64,000 nt of DNA from Dermabacter indicis (GCA_001403775.1 CYUG01000012.1:402008-466007); one strand, 5' to 3'; shown: positions 18,889 through 28,945, counted from the first letter of the stretch. Notes: generated by a model from the sequence alone, not told the origin. Program-made: numbers and translations.

Positions 18889-19653
18889 GTGAATTCTTCG
18901 AGACATGACGATGCCCCGCAGCCCGCAGCTCCCTCAGTGGAGCGTGGGCCACGCCATGTCGGCATCATTCTCGATGGAAACCGGCGCTGGGCACGCGCGA
19001 GAGGGCTCGAGGTTTCCGAGGGCCATCGCGCAGGTGCCGCCGTCGTTCTCGACGCTCTCGACTGGGCGCGCGAAAGCGGTGTGGAGACTCTCTCGCTGTG
19101 GCTGCTGTCGACCGATAACTTCCGCCGACCCGAGGCCGAACTCACGCAGCTCTTCGCCATCATCACCGACCTTGCGCACGCGGTTGCGCGCAAGGGTGCC
19201 CCGCTGCGCATCCTCTGCGCCGATGGGGTCCTGCCCGCCTCGCTCGCGGAGCGCCTCGAATCGCTCCATTCCGCTGGCAACGCGCCTGAGGGTGCAGGGT
19301 CGCCCGCACCCTTCGAGGTCAACCTCGCGATCGGGTACGGCGGGAGACGAGAGATCATCGACGCCCTCCATGCCCTCATCGACGAGGAAATCGCACGCGG
19401 GGGAGACCTCGCGAGTCTGCGCGACGCCGTGAGCGAAGGCAGCGTCGGAACCCACCTCTCCACCGCCGGCCAAAGCGCACCTGACCTGCTCATTCGCACC
19501 TCCGGTGAGCAGCGGCTCTCTGGTTTCCTTCTGTGGCAATCTGTGCACTCTGAACTGGTATTTTGCGACGCCCTGTGGCCTGATTTTACGCGCGCCGATT
19601 TTGATGCGGCACTCGAGGAATTCGCGAGCCGCGAGCGTCGTTTCGGCGCCTGA
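18889..19653 (+). CDS. uppS: cis-Prenyltransferase (undecaprenyl or short-chain isoprenyl diphosphate synthase)
   Basis: Polymerises isoprenyl diphosphate in cis configuration to make lipid carriers for cell-wall synthesis. Motifs: HVGIILDGNRRWAR with the catalytic Asp, SLWLLSTDNFRRP, and the C-terminal PDLLIRTSGEQRLSGFLLWQ and ELVFCDALWPDF. Length about 254 aa. CACAAT (18876-18881) is 7 nt before GTG 18889, suggesting a leaderless start there; ATG 18880 is the in-frame alternative. Actinobacteria usually have two paralogues, so the chain length of the product is not certain. Confidence 0.92.
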   Translation: MNSSRHDDAPQPAAPSVERGPRHVGIILDGNRRWARARGLEVSEGHRAGAAVVLDALDWARESGVETLSLWLLSTDNFRRPEAELTQLFAIITDLAHAVARKGAPLRILCADGVLPASLAERLESLHSAGNAPEGAGSPAPFEVNLAIGYGGRREIIDALHALIDEEIARGGDLASLRDAVSEGSVGTHLSTAGQSAPDLLIRTSGEQRLSGFLLWQSVHSELVFCDALWPDFTRADFDAALEEFASRERRFGA

Positions 19654-19830
19654 ACGCCGCCATCCAGCGCGCGACCTCCCCACTTCGTGCCGCGGGTAAC
19701 GCGAGAGTGAAGCCTCGGTGACCGTCTTGCTCGCCCGGCGCGCCGGGCGGTTTAAGCCGCGAAACGTGGTGCAAGGATCGAAGCGATAGCCGGTCGTGGG
19801 TGACCGGAAGGACTTCGAAAGCGAGAGACC
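19654..19830 (+). other. Structured leader upstream of the PhoH-family gene
   Basis: 177 bp without a gene. It contains a perfect 16-bp palindrome gcccggcgcgccgggc (19733-19748) and a hairpin with stem CCGGTC/GACCGG near 19790-19806, plus a GC-rich region before them. The arrangement looks like a folded 5' leader or a promoter region with an operator. It does not match a riboswitch class that I can recognise. Confidence 0.4.
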
Positions 19831-21144
19831 ATGAACGCGCCGCTTACCTATGTTCTCGACACGTCCGTTGTACTGGCGGATCCCCACTCGATCTTTCGAT
19901 TCGCGGAGCATCACGTTGTGCTCCCCATCGTCGTGATCACGGAACTCGAAGGGAAGCGGCACCACTCGGAACTCGGGTACTTTGCGCGTCAGTCGCTCCG
20001 CATTCTCGACGAGCTGCGCGAAACGCACGGCAGCCTCGCCGAGCCCATTCCCCTCGGTGACCAGGGCGGGACGCTCCGCGTCGAACTCAACCACCAGAGC
20101 CCCGAAAACCTCCCCGACGGCTTCCGCCTCGGTGACAACGACACGCGCATCCTCTCCGTGGCGAAAAATCTCCAGGTCGAAGGCGCCGAAGTTGTTCTCG
20201 TTTCGAAGGACCTCCCGATGCGTATCAAGGCGAGCGCATCGGGGCTGAAAGCTGAGGAATATCGCGCGGAACTCGCACGCGACCGCGCCTACACGGGCAT
20301 CACGTCCGCCGAGATCACCGAAGAGCAGATGGCAGCACTGTGGAGTGAGGATAACGGCGCGCGCCACGTGGGCGTTGACATCCCGGGGCTCGCGGAGCTT
20401 GGCGCCCACACCGGCCTCAAGCTCACGTCCCCGCGCGGTTCGGCGCTCGCGCGTGTGCTTCCGAGCGGCAATGTACGTCTCGTTCCGGGAGATGGCAATG
20501 TATTTGGCGTGACGGGACGCAGCGCCGAGCAGCGCATCGCGATCGACCTGCTCCTCGATGACGACCTCTCGATCGTGAGTCTCGGCGGCCGTGCTGGCAC
20601 GGGTAAGTCGGCGCTCGCCCTGTGCGCGGGGCTCGAGGCAGTGCTCGAAAAGCGCAATCAGCGCAAGATTATGGTGTTTAGGCCGCTGTACGCCGTGGGA
20701 GGCCAGGAGCTCGGCTACCTGCCCGGTGATCACGACGACAAGATGGGCCCGTGGGCGCAGGCCGTTTTCGACACGCTCGGCTCGATGGTTTCCGGTGCGG
20801 TCGTGGACGAAGTGCTCGGGCGTGGCCTGCTCGAGGTGCTGCCGCTCACCCACATTCGAGGTCGTTCACTCCACGACGCTTTCGTGATCGTCGACGAGGC
20901 GCAGTCGCTCGAGCGCAATGTGCTGCTCACAATGCTTTCGCGCATCGGCCAGAACTCGCGGGTTGTCCTCACCCACGACGTCGCCCAACGCGACAACCTC
21001 CGCGTTGGTCGTTACGACGGCGTTGCCTCCGTGGTCGAAGCGCTCAAGGGTAATGAACTCTTCGCCCACGTGACGCTTCAGCGTTCCGAGCGCTCGAAAG
21101 TCGCCGAGCTCGTCACGCGCGTGCTCGACGCACCGATTTCGTAA
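19831..21144 (+). CDS. phoH2: PIN-PhoH fusion protein (PhoH2 type RNase/helicase)
   Basis: 437-aa two-domain protein. Residues about 6-130 form a PIN ribonuclease domain (acidic residues in [21 protein letters not shown] and GDNDTRIL). Residues about 230-430 form a PhoH P-loop ATPase (Walker [14 protein letters not shown] with Lys259; Walker B FVIVDEAQ; ending near [15 protein letters not shown]). Mycobacterial PhoH2 proteins with this layout unwind and cleave RNA and are linked to toxin-antitoxin behaviour through an upstream phoAT gene; no such small ORF is evident here. Convergent with fumC, gap 8 bp. Confidence 0.9.
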   Translation: MNAPLTYVLDTSVVLADPHSIFRFAEHHVVLPIVVITELEGKRHHSELGYFARQSLRILDELRETHGSLAEPIPLGDQGGTLRVELNHQSPENLPDGFRLGDNDTRILSVAKNLQVEGAEVVLVSKDLPMRIKASASGLKAEEYRAELARDRAYTGITSAEITEEQMAALWSEDNGARHVGVDIPGLAELGAHTGLKLTSPRGSALARVLPSGNVRLVPGDGNVFGVTGRSAEQRIAIDLLLDDDLSIVSLGGRAGTGKSALALCAGLEAVLEKRNQRKIMVFRPLYAVGGQELGYLPGDHDDKMGPWAQAVFDTLGSMVSGAVVDEVLGRGLLEVLPLTHIRGRSLHDAFVIVDEAQSLERNVLLTMLSRIGQNSRVVLTHDVAQRDNLRVGRYDGVASVVEALKGNELFAHVTLQRSERSKVAELVTRVLDAPIS

Positions 21145-21152
21145 AGCAGCGG

Positions 21153-22562
21153 CTACTTCTCCCGCCCAGAGCGGGGAGTGGTCATCGTGAAGACGTCGAG
21201 CGCGGAATCGAGCTGCTCTTCGGTGAGTTCGCCGCGCTCGACGTAACCGAGCTCAATCGCCGCCTCGCGAACGGAAACGCGATGCGCGACCGCATGCTTT
21301 GCGATCGCCGCGGCATTCTCGTAACCAATGAGCCTATTGAGAGGCGTCACGATCGAAGGCGAAGCCTCCGCGAAGAATCGCGCACGCTCGTCGTTCGCTT
21401 GAATTCCCTCAATCGTGGTTGTCGCGAGCACACGCACGGAATTCGACAGAAGCGAGATCGACTCGAGGAGCGCCGTGCCCATGAGGGGGATCTGAACGTT
21501 GAGCTCGAACGCCCCTTGCGCGCCACCCCACGCGATCGCCGCATCGTTGCCCACGACGCGCGCACACACCATGAGCACAGCCTCGGGAACGACGGGGTTG
21601 ACCTTGCCGGGCATGATGGAACTTCCGGGCTGAAGATCAGGCAGGGCAATTTCGCCGAGCCCCGTGTTGGGGCCCGAACCCATCCACCGCACGTCGTTGC
21701 AAATCTTCGTGAGGGACACCGCGAGAGTGCGGAGCGCGCCGCTCATCTCGACGAGCCCATCGCGTGCCGACTGCGCCTCGACGTGATTGCGCGCTTCGGT
21801 GAGGGGAAGGCCCGTGCGTTCGCAAAGAATCTCGATGACACGAGGGGCGAAACCCTGAGGGGTGTTGATGCCCGTTCCCACGGCGGTGCCCCCGAGGGGC
21901 AGCTCGGCGGTACGGCCAATCGCGGCTTTGACGCGCTCGATCCCGTAGCGCACTTGCGCGGCATAGCCGCCGAACTCCTGACCAAGCGTGACGGGAGTTG
22001 CATCCATGAGGTGCGTGCGTCCGCTCTTGACGATGCTCGCGAACTCTTGCGCCTTGTCTTCGAGGGTGTTTGCGAGAGTCTCGAGGGCAGGAATCAGGGA
22101 CTCGGTGACCTCGCGGGTGACGGCGAGGTGCACCGACGTGGGGAACGTGTCGTTGCTCGATTGCGAGGCATTGACGTGGTCGTTCGGGTGCACGGGTAGC
22201 TCATCCGTGCTTGCGAGGTGGGCGAGCACTTCGTTCATGTTCATGTTTGAACTCGTGCCCGAACCCGTTTGGTACACGTCGATCGGGAAGTGGGAATCGA
22301 ACTCGCCTTTGCTGACGCGCTCCGCGGCTGAGGCGATGGCTTCCGCACGCTCGCCGTCGAGGACCCCAAGCTCGGCGTTCGCGAGCGCGGCGGCGCGTTT
22401 GACTTCCGCGAGGGCGTGAATATTGGAAGACTCGAGACCCCGGTGGGAAATGGGGAAGTTCTCGACTGCGCGCTGGGTTTGCGCGCCGTACAGCGCCGAG
22501 GCGGGTACGCGCACTTCACCCATCGTGTCGTGTTCGATGCGGAAATCCTCGGTGCCTGTCAT
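21153..22562 (-). CDS. fumC: Fumarate hydratase class II
   Basis: TCA-cycle enzyme interconverting fumarate and malate. 469 aa with the fumarase/aspartase signature [12 protein letters not shown], the active-site [11 protein letters not shown] and [15 protein letters not shown] segments, and [15 protein letters not shown]. Class II (iron-free) type. ATG 22562 follows an AAAGGGAG Shine-Dalgarno. The sugar kinase gene ends 17 bp upstream on the same strand, so they may be co-transcribed, though the functional link is not obvious. Confidence 0.97.
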   Translation of the reverse strand: MTGTEDFRIEHDTMGEVRVPASALYGAQTQRAVENFPISHRGLESSNIHALAEVKRAAALANAELGVLDGERAEAIASAAERVSKGEFDSHFPIDVYQTGSGTSSNMNMNEVLAHLASTDELPVHPNDHVNASQSSNDTFPTSVHLAVTREVTESLIPALETLANTLEDKAQEFASIVKSGRTHLMDATPVTLGQEFGGYAAQVRYGIERVKAAIGRTAELPLGGTAVGTGINTPQGFAPRVIEILCERTGLPLTEARNHVEAQSARDGLVEMSGALRTLAVSLTKICNDVRWMGSGPNTGLGEIALPDLQPGSSIMPGKVNPVVPEAVLMVCARVVGNDAAIAWGGAQGAFELNVQIPLMGTALLESISLLSNSVRVLATTTIEGIQANDERARFFAEASPSIVTPLNRLIGYENAAAIAKHAVAHRVSVREAAIELGYVERGELTEEQLDSALDVFTMTTPRSGREK

Positions 22563-22579
22563 TGATGCTCCCTTTCGAG

Positions 22580-23506
22580 TCACAGCGTGCAGCGATCGGC
22601 GATGTCGCGCGTCCACGGCGGGTTCGCGCCCGCGCGCGACACGGTCACCGAGGCGAGGAGCGCCGCGTGCGCGAGAATCTCCTTGATCTCAGAAGCTTCG
22701 AGCTGGTCGATTTTTTCGCGGCCCTCGGCGCCGAGTAGACCCTTGCGCGAGAGCGCATCAAGAATGCCAGCGGAGAACGTGTCGCCTGCGCCGACCGTGT
22801 CGGTGACCGCGACGCGAACGCCGGGAATGTCAACGCGGCCCTTCGCCGTCAACGCCGTTGCGCCCTGTTCACCACGCGTGATGACCGCGAGTCTCACGCC
22901 GCGGCGGAGCCACGACTCGGCCGCCTGCTCAATGTCGCTTGTTTCGTAGAGCCACTCGAGATCTTCGTCGGAGGCCTTCACGATGTCGGCGAGAGCAATG
23001 TTTTCCTCGATCGGTTCACGCACGATCGACGGATCGCCCATGAGGCTTGGGCGCGCATTCGGGTCATAGGAGATGAGGGCGCGCTCTCGGAGTGAGGACA
23101 CCACCCTGCGAAGCGTGTCGGCGCCGGGCTCGAGAGTCGCGGCAATCGAGCTCGTATGCACCGCCTCGACCTTCGTGGGAATTCCCTGCGGGTCCGGATC
23201 CCACGTGATGTCGAAGTTGTAGGTCGCGGCGCCGCCCTCACCGATCGTGGCGGCGGCAGTCGACGTCGGTGCACCGGGCCGCACCGAACCGGGTGTGAGT
23301 GAGACGCTTGACGCCTTCACATGGCGTTCAATCGCGTGACCGCGCTCATCGTCGCCGATGTGCGTGAGGAGGTGCGAGGTATGCCCCAAGCGGCCGAGGG
23401 CAACGGCCACATTCATGGGTGACCCACCTGGGAACTCGGCCCGCGGGGCGTCGGTACGGATCACAATGTCTGTCAGCGCTTCGCCGATCGTTAGATAAGT
23501 ACTCAC
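22580..23506 (-). CDS. PfkB-family carbohydrate kinase (fructokinase-like)
   Basis: 308-aa ribokinase-like sugar kinase. PfkB signature 1 is at [17 protein letters not shown] and signature 2 at [17 protein letters not shown] (anion hole and catalytic Asp). Overall similarity is to bacterial fructokinases, but the sugar cannot be fixed from sequence. GTG start; AACAAT (complement of 23514-23519) lies 7 nt upstream, a leaderless arrangement. Located directly upstream of fumC on the same strand. Confidence 0.88.
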   Translation of the reverse strand: MSTYLTIGEALTDIVIRTDAPRAEFPGGSPMNVAVALGRLGHTSHLLTHIGDDERGHAIERHVKASSVSLTPGSVRPGAPTSTAAATIGEGGAATYNFDITWDPDPQGIPTKVEAVHTSSIAATLEPGADTLRRVVSSLRERALISYDPNARPSLMGDPSIVREPIEENIALADIVKASDEDLEWLYETSDIEQAAESWLRRGVRLAVITRGEQGATALTAKGRVDIPGVRVAVTDTVGAGDTFSAGILDALSRKGLLGAEGREKIDQLEASEIKEILAHAALLASVTVSRAGANPPWTRDIADRCTL

Positions 23507-23591
23507 GTTCCGTATTGTTTCAGATCACAGCATGAGCCGCATGGTCGGAAGTCACGGGGCAGGGCGCGGCGGAATTTGGAACAATGAGGCC

Positions 23592-24203
23592 ATGTCCGAA
23601 TCGCACGAGAGCCCGCAGCGCAAAAAACGCGAACTACCCACGAAGAAAAATACGTCGGTACGAAACCTCGTGTGGGCGATCGGGCTCAATATCATTGTTG
23701 TGGCGATCGCCGCGGTCGTGATCGTGGGGCTTGGGCGGAGCGACAGGGACGCTTCCTCTCAGGCCGCCTCAACCGTCAACGTCGGCGAGAGCGCCGCGCG
23801 CGCGAGCGAGGCTCTCGGGTTTCGCGCGGCCGATGTCGAGCCGGGAGGTTGGAGCGTGCGGGACGCGAAAATGTCCACCGCAGAACCCCCCTACTGGGAA
23901 GTGCGCTATACGTCACCTTCGGGTGCGCTCGAGACGCTGCTTCAGTCTCGTGCGGACTATCCCGCTCTCGCGCCTCGAATTCGCGGAGAGGCGGCGAAGT
24001 CGGGCCACTTTGAAATCGAGGGAACAGAATGCGCAAATCTCGAAATTCAGGCGAACTCGAACGATAATGGTGTGGAAAACACAAAAGGCACCTCAGGCCT
24101 CGTGTGTTCGGTGCGAGAGACGACGCTCATCATCTACGGGGCGGGGAGTGAGAAAGAGCATGCCGCGCTCATGAAGGAAACCCTCGACCGCGTAAAGAAG
24201 TGA
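23592..24203 (+). CDS. DUF4245 membrane-anchored protein
   Basis: 203-aa protein with a basic cytoplasmic N-terminus, one membrane helix (about residues 30-50) and an extracytoplasmic domain carrying the DUF4245 pattern (LGFRAADVEPGGW, YWEVRYTSPSGALETLLQ) with two cysteines. Function unknown; in many Actinobacteria this gene lies near fumC or glpX, as here, though separated by the kinase gene. AACAAT (23580-23585) is 6 nt before the ATG, supporting that start over an upstream in-frame ATG. Confidence 0.82.
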   Translation: MSESHESPQRKKRELPTKKNTSVRNLVWAIGLNIIVVAIAAVVIVGLGRSDRDASSQAASTVNVGESAARASEALGFRAADVEPGGWSVRDAKMSTAEPPYWEVRYTSPSGALETLLQSRADYPALAPRIRGEAAKSGHFEIEGTECANLEIQANSNDNGVENTKGTSGLVCSVRETTLIIYGAGSEKEHAALMKETLDRVKK

Positions 24204-24209
24204 GGAACC

Positions 24210-24851
24210 ATGAACGAGGATTCCCACCGCGCCCGGCGCATCAACGCCGAGGCGACCGAAAAGCTCGACCCAACCGAGAAGCCTGACGCCCCGATTGGGG
24301 CTGACCCCACCGAGGTCCTCGCGCCCGTTCGCACCCCCGCCCCTGCTGCGCCTCCATCCATGGCAGCATCGGCACGTTCGGCTTCCCCCGCCTCCCAGCG
24401 GAATGTTCAAGCGTCGATTCCTCAATCCGCAGCCTCGACCCCTACTCGAGCGCCGAAACAGCCGGCTCGCCGCCGGCGCTCAGTCGCTGCGCCCGTCATC
24501 GTGGTGCTCGGTCTCATCGCATCCGTGCTTCTCGCGATGTATTCCTGGGGAGGCATCTTTACCACCGCACACCTTGCGTGCGTCATCGCCGGGGCCGTGC
24601 TCTTCACCGTTACCGGTCTTGTTGCACTGCGCACGTGCAGGGGCACGGTAGGCCTGATCGTTGCGTGGATCCTTGCCTTCGTGCTTCTCTTCGCGCCGCT
24701 GCTCGTGTGGATCATTGCGCAGGGCGGTGCCGCGTTGACCAGTACTCTCCTCTTAGGCGCCATCGGCATGTGGATTTCGGGCGTCGCCGTGGTCGCGCTC
24801 GTCGTGGCCGTGCTCTGCACCTACCTTCACGCGCGAGCGGCGGTGCAATAA
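24210..24851 (+). CDS. Predicted membrane protein, Pro/Ala-rich N-terminus
   Basis: 213-aa protein not recognised as a named family. About 90 residues of low-complexity cytoplasmic sequence (Ala, Pro, Ser, Thr) end in a basic patch (PARRRRS), then four hydrophobic helices alternate to the C-terminus. It follows the DUF4245 gene by 6 bp with a GAGGA ribosome-binding site, so they form a two-gene operon. No catalytic motif is seen. Confidence 0.75.
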   Translation: MNEDSHRARRINAEATEKLDPTEKPDAPIGADPTEVLAPVRTPAPAAPPSMAASARSASPASQRNVQASIPQSAASTPTRAPKQPARRRRSVAAPVIVVLGLIASVLLAMYSWGGIFTTAHLACVIAGAVLFTVTGLVALRTCRGTVGLIVAWILAFVLLFAPLLVWIIAQGGAALTSTLLLGAIGMWISGVAVVALVVAVLCTYLHARAAVQ

Positions 24852-24885
24852 GATCTCCACGCCGCCGCTCCGTGCGCGGTGATCG

Positions 24886-25530
24886 TTAGTGCGTGGCGCC
24901 TTCGGCGGTCGCCACGTCGCGCTTGTTCTCGACGATCGCGGCGATCGCAGCGGCCAGCCCCTTCGTGATGGTCTCCGTGGAGAGCGAAGGTTGGCCGGGT
25001 TTCGCTACGGTCTGCTCGGGAATGAAGGGCACGTGCACGAATCCGCCGCGGCCGTCACGGGGTCCGACGGTTGCCAGGTGGTGCAGGACGCCAAACATAA
25101 TGTGGTTGCACACGAACGTTCCCGCGGTGTTGGAGACGGACGAGGGGATGCCCGCATCACGGATTGCCTGTGCCATCGCCTTAATCGGGAGCGTCGCAAA
25201 GTACGCGGGAGGTGCGCCTTCGACCACGGGCTTGTCGATCGGCTGGTGACCTTCGTTGTCGGCGATGCGCGCGTCATCGATGTTGATCGCGACGCGTTCG
25301 GGCGTGATGTCGAAGCGCCCGCCTGCCTGACCTACGCACAGGACGGCGCTCGGCTGGTGTTCGTCGATCGCGGCGGTCGCGGCCTCGATCGCTTTGCCGA
25401 ACACGGTGGGAACCTCGACTGTGACCACCTTTTCGCCGGCGATGTCGGAAGGCAGCGCTTTCACGGCTTCAAGTGCGGGGTTGAGGCTTTCTCCGCCGAA
25501 GGGGTCGAATGCGGTGACGAGGATAGTCAT
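24886..25530 (-). CDS. pcp: Pyrrolidone-carboxylate peptidase (pyroglutamyl peptidase I)
   Basis: Cysteine peptidase (family C15, 214 aa) removing N-terminal pyroglutamate from peptides. The catalytic triad is visible: Glu78 in TPERVAIN, Cys141 in SNTAGTFVCNHIMF and His166 in GFVHVPFIPEQ. The opening MTILVTAFDPFGGESLNP is family-typical. A GGAGG Shine-Dalgarno precedes the ATG. It is the last gene of the DUF969-DUF979-pcp operon, 14 bp after DUF979; this association is conserved in many bacteria and suggests uptake of the peptide or 5-oxoproline. Confidence 0.96.
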   Translation of the reverse strand: MTILVTAFDPFGGESLNPALEAVKALPSDIAGEKVVTVEVPTVFGKAIEAATAAIDEHQPSAVLCVGQAGGRFDITPERVAINIDDARIADNEGHQPIDKPVVEGAPPAYFATLPIKAMAQAIRDAGIPSSVSNTAGTFVCNHIMFGVLHHLATVGPRDGRGGFVHVPFIPEQTVAKPGQPSLSTETITKGLAAAIAAIVENKRDVATAEGATH

Positions 25531-25544
25531 GGTGGTTCCTCCAG

Positions 25545-26474
25545 TTAGAACGCGAGCGTGTACATGAGCACGATGTGGACGATCAGGAGCGTGAGCGCTG
25601 TGGGCGCTTGCGCCTTGATGACACCGTACTTGTCTTTCATTTCAAGCAGAACCGAGGGGACAACGTTGAAGTTTGCCGCCATGGGCGTGAGCAAAGTTCC
25701 GCAGTAGCCGGCCGTGAGGCCGAGGGCCGCGACAATCACCGGGTTCCCGCCCTGGGCGATGACGAAGGGAATGCCGATGCCCACGGTGATCACGGAGAAG
25801 GCCGCGAAGCCGTTGCCCATGATGACGGTGAAGAGGGCCATGCCCACGCAGTAGGCGACGACGCCAATGAAGGCATTGTTTGCCGGGACCACGGTCGCGA
25901 CCGTGTCGGCGATGACGGTGCCCACGCCTGCGGCAGTGAAAACTGCGCCGAGCGCAGCAAGGAGTTGGGGGAGGATCCCCACGGGGCCCACGTCCATGGT
26001 GAGGCGCGCGCCATCGATGGCGACAAACTTCGCGGGGGCCTTTGTCACGACGAGTCCGACGATGGTCGCGAGCACCGCGCCCGAGCCCACCGCAAGGTAG
26101 GTGGGCATGTCGAACTGCTGGTAGACGGTCGCGGCGATGAGTGCGAAGACCGCGAGGGAGAGTGCCGGGATGAAGACCTTGTAGCCGAGCTTCGATGCGC
26201 GCTTTTCCACGCTTTCGGGGTCCGGCTTATCGACGGCTGCGGGCTTCACGCCGCCAAAGGCGGTGATTGAGGCGAGCGCGATGACACACAGGCCAATCAC
26301 CCACGCGGGCAGCCACGGGCCCGTGATGAACGCGAACGCGAGGATGAACCAGAACGCTGCGGAAGGGATGCGGTTCTTAAAGCTGCGGTCCCGCGCGCAC
26401 AGCGCACCCGTGATCACGAAGATGAGACCGACGAGGATAAAGAAGACTTCACTGAGGACGACATTGATGCTCAT
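25545..26474 (-). CDS. DUF979 membrane protein
   Basis: 309-aa integral membrane protein with about nine hydrophobic segments, the DUF979 partner of DUF969. The two are always adjacent and are usually followed by pcp, as here; they are thought to form a two-component membrane transporter linked to pyroglutamate or peptide metabolism, but this is inference. ATG overlaps the intended DUF969 stop by 4 bp (ATGA), so translation was coupled; the amber codon in DUF969 would now uncouple it. Confidence 0.88.
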   Translation of the reverse strand: MSINVVLSEVFFILVGLIFVITGALCARDRSFKNRIPSAAFWFILAFAFITGPWLPAWVIGLCVIALASITAFGGVKPAAVDKPDPESVEKRASKLGYKVFIPALSLAVFALIAATVYQQFDMPTYLAVGSGAVLATIVGLVVTKAPAKFVAIDGARLTMDVGPVGILPQLLAALGAVFTAAGVGTVIADTVATVVPANNAFIGVVAYCVGMALFTVIMGNGFAAFSVITVGIGIPFVIAQGGNPVIVAALGLTAGYCGTLLTPMAANFNVVPSVLLEMKDKYGVIKAQAPTALTLLIVHIVLMYTLAF

Positions 26475-27181
26475 GCCTTCACGCTCCCTTCACCGGAGGC
26501 GGGTGCCGACGCGGTGGTCGTCGCGCCGAGGCGTCGGTCCAGGATGTAGTTCCGGACGAGGCCGAACACGAGCGATACGACGGCGACGGGGATCGACTAG
26601 AGTGCGACCGAAAGGGGAGTGACCTGCGTGTAGCCCTGCTCGGCCATGGTTGCGACGATGAGCAGCACGCCGGGGGCCCCGAGGAACAGGTTTTGAGCGA
26701 AGAAGTTGCCGAAGTTATCGGCGGCTGCGGCGCCGCCCTTAATCGAGTCGCGCTGCTTTTCGGTGAGGGAGCCGAGCTTCGCCTCCGATGCGCCTTCCGC
26801 CATGGGTGAGATGAGGGGGCGCACGAACTGCGGGTGGCCACCGAGCTGCACCGAAAAGGCGATCGCAACGGCGCGGATCAGCTGGTAGAGCGAAAGGACC
26901 GTGCCGGTCGTCGCATTCTTGACGGATCCGATGAGATCCACGGCTTTCTGCTTGAGGCCGTAGCGCTCACAGATGCCCACGACGGGCAGGGTCAAAACGA
27001 AGAGGGTGGCGACGCGTTGGTCCGTGAATGATTGCCCGAGGAGGTTCAGCAATTCCAGGGGGCTGAGGCCCGCAACAAGGCCGGTGACAACACCGGCAAC
27101 GACGACAACGGCAAGCGTGTCTCGCTTGAGCACGAATCCCACGACGATAATCACGATGCCGATGAGCTTGAGGTACTCCAT
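26471..27181 (-). pseudogene. DUF969 membrane protein interrupted by an in-frame TAG
   Basis: The reading frame opens at ATG 27181 (AAAGG Shine-Dalgarno; TTG 27187 is an alternative) and encodes hydrophobic helices and a family-like segment GGAAAADNFGNFFAQN. It meets TAG at 26597-26599 after TPLSVAL, but the same frame continues without other stops as SIPVAVVSLVFGLVRNYILD to the TGA that overlaps the DUF979 start. A single change of a tryptophan TGG to TAG would explain it. The intact protein would be about 236 aa; the truncated product of about 194 aa lacks the last helix. Confidence 0.82.
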
Positions 27182-27298
27182 GAGCAACCTTTCTCACGAC
27201 TGAACAGACGGAAAGTTAGACGATAGAACCCGCGAGGGTACTCCTCTCGCCTGTGTCCACATGTGAGAAGCTGCAAAGTGAGACGGTGTCCGTCCGGC

Positions 27299-27571
27299 TC
27301 AGATCTGCTCGGAACTTTCGTTCTCGTCGTCCTTACCCTGGCGTTCGATCGCCCGCTCGAGACGCTCGCGCGCGCCGTCGAGCCACTCATCGCACCGCCG
27401 TGCGAGAAGCTCGCTGCGCTCCCACAGCGCGATCGATTCCTCGAGCCCACTCTGATTGCGCTCAAGGGTTTGCACGATTGAAAACAGCTGGTCGCGTGCC
27501 TCTTCATAGCCGAGGTCTCGAATATCCTCGGGAAGCTGCTGAGCCTCGTCGGTGGTGTTGTCCCTGGCCAT
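27299..27571 (-). CDS. xseB: Exodeoxyribonuclease VII small subunit
   Basis: 90-aa protein with the XseB pattern GYEEARDQLFSIVQTLERNQSGLEES followed by IALWERSELLARRCDEWLDGARERL, a helical hairpin that binds the C-terminal helices of XseA. Together they degrade single-stranded DNA. Immediately downstream of xseA (21 bp gap). ATG 27571 has AAAGGA 6 nt upstream; the in-frame ATG 27577 is too close to it. An acidic C-terminal tail is present. Confidence 0.93.
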   Translation of the reverse strand: MARDNTTDEAQQLPEDIRDLGYEEARDQLFSIVQTLERNQSGLEESIALWERSELLARRCDEWLDGARERLERAIERQGKDDENESSEQI

Positions 27572-27592
27572 CTTCATTCCTTTCGTCTCTTG

Positions 27593-28873
27593 CTATTCCT
27601 CGCCGAGCGACGTAGCGCCTACGCGACCGCCCGCGAGCCTGATCGATACGTGAGTACCCTCGGGTGCCTCGCTCGGCTGCGTGAGCGCCGTGCCGTCCGC
27701 TCCTTGTACGACCGCGTATCCGCGCTCGAGCGTGTGGAGGGGCGAGAATGCTCGCGCCTGGTCGGCAAGCGCCTTCACGCGCTCGCGGGCGCGGTCGAGG
27801 GCGATGGCCACAGACGTGCGTGCCGAGGCGATTGCTCCGTCGATCACGGCGGCGTGGCTCTCGAGCATTGTGTGAGGCTCGGCAAAAGCGGGCCGCGCGC
27901 GAACCGCGGCGATCGCATCCTTCTCCCGTTGGATGCGCGCCGTAAGCGCGGCGTACGCGCGCCTGCGGCCGTCTTCCAATTGCCTCCGCTCGAGCGCCAT
28001 GTCGGGGACGACAGTTTTCGCGGCGTCGGTGGGGGTCGAGGCGCGATAGTCGGCAACGAGGTCGAGCAAGGGAGTGTCGACTTCGTGCCCGATGGCCGAC
28101 ACGATCGGCGTGCGAGCCGCCGCGGCGAGCCTCACGAGGGATTCGTCCGAGAACGGCAGCAGATCTTCAAGTGAACCACCGCCGCGGGAAATAATGATGA
28201 CATCGACGTCCTCACGTGCCTCGAGTTCACGAAGTGCAGCGCTCACTTCGGCGACGGCTTTGACGCCCTGGACCGCGACTTCGCGGGTCTCGAAACGCAC
28301 CGCTGGCCAGCGCTTTTCGGCGTTGACAATCACGTCGCGCTCGGCGGCGGATTTGCGACCGCAGATGAGCCCAATCGTGTGCGGGAGGAACGGTAGGGGG
28401 CGTTTGCGCTCGGCGTTGAACAAGCCTTCGTTGAAGAGTTCGCGCTTGAGGTGTTCGAGGCGCTGGAGAAGGTCGCCGATCCCCACTGGCCTGATGTCGT
28501 AGGCGTCGAGTTGGAGGCTGCCGCGCCGCCCCCAGAATGTGGGCTTGCATTGGACAACGACTTCGCTTCCTTGCTGCGGCTCGAGGTCGAGGCGGGCAAA
28601 CGCGCTCGCGCGCATCGAGACCGAAAAGCTCGCGTCAAGCTTGGTGTCGCGAAGCGTCATGAACACGAGAGCGCCCTTGCCGCGGCTCACCTGCACGAGC
28701 TCGCCGCGCACCCACACGATGCTCATGCGGTTCACGTAATCGCGAACCTTCTGGCTCAAGAGTCCCACGGGCCACGGGTGCTCTGCAGTCGTTTCCGCTG
28801 CAGTCGGGGGGAGCTGCGCCGAATCACCCATGTGCGCGCCCATTCTGCTTTCGCCCGTGCCTTGCTCGTTCAT
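27593..28873 (-). CDS. xseA: Exodeoxyribonuclease VII large subunit
   Basis: 426-aa nuclease subunit. N-terminal OB-fold domain (about residues 30-125: VWVRGELVQVSRGKGALVFMTL), catalytic domain with GLICGRKSAAERDVI, RGGGSLEDLLPFSDE and SAIGHEVDTPLLDLVADYRASTPTDAA, then a coiled-coil and a barrel at the C-terminus (LERGYAVV). The start is chosen at ATG 28873; the frame is open upstream to 28990 without family-like sequence. xseB follows on the same strand. Confidence 0.94.
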   Translation of the reverse strand: MNEQGTGESRMGAHMGDSAQLPPTAAETTAEHPWPVGLLSQKVRDYVNRMSIVWVRGELVQVSRGKGALVFMTLRDTKLDASFSVSMRASAFARLDLEPQQGSEVVVQCKPTFWGRRGSLQLDAYDIRPVGIGDLLQRLEHLKRELFNEGLFNAERKRPLPFLPHTIGLICGRKSAAERDVIVNAEKRWPAVRFETREVAVQGVKAVAEVSAALRELEAREDVDVIIISRGGGSLEDLLPFSDESLVRLAAAARTPIVSAIGHEVDTPLLDLVADYRASTPTDAAKTVVPDMALERRQLEDGRRRAYAALTARIQREKDAIAAVRARPAFAEPHTMLESHAAVIDGAIASARTSVAIALDRARERVKALADQARAFSPLHTLERGYAVVQGADGTALTQPSEAPEGTHVSIRLAGGRVGATSLGEE

Positions 28874-28945
28874 GCTTCTACTGTGCCAGAACGGCGGCGG
28901 TTTCCGTGAGCTCCGCTCAGAGCTGTGGAAAAAGTGAGCAAAGTG

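Noticed and set aside
19654-19830. c-di-AMP (ydaO) or another known riboswitch upstream of phoH2
   Set aside because: The conserved ydaO core segments could not be found; only generic stem-loops are present.
24852-24885. Small gene between the membrane protein gene and pcp
   Set aside because: 34 bp only, convergent ends; nothing coding.
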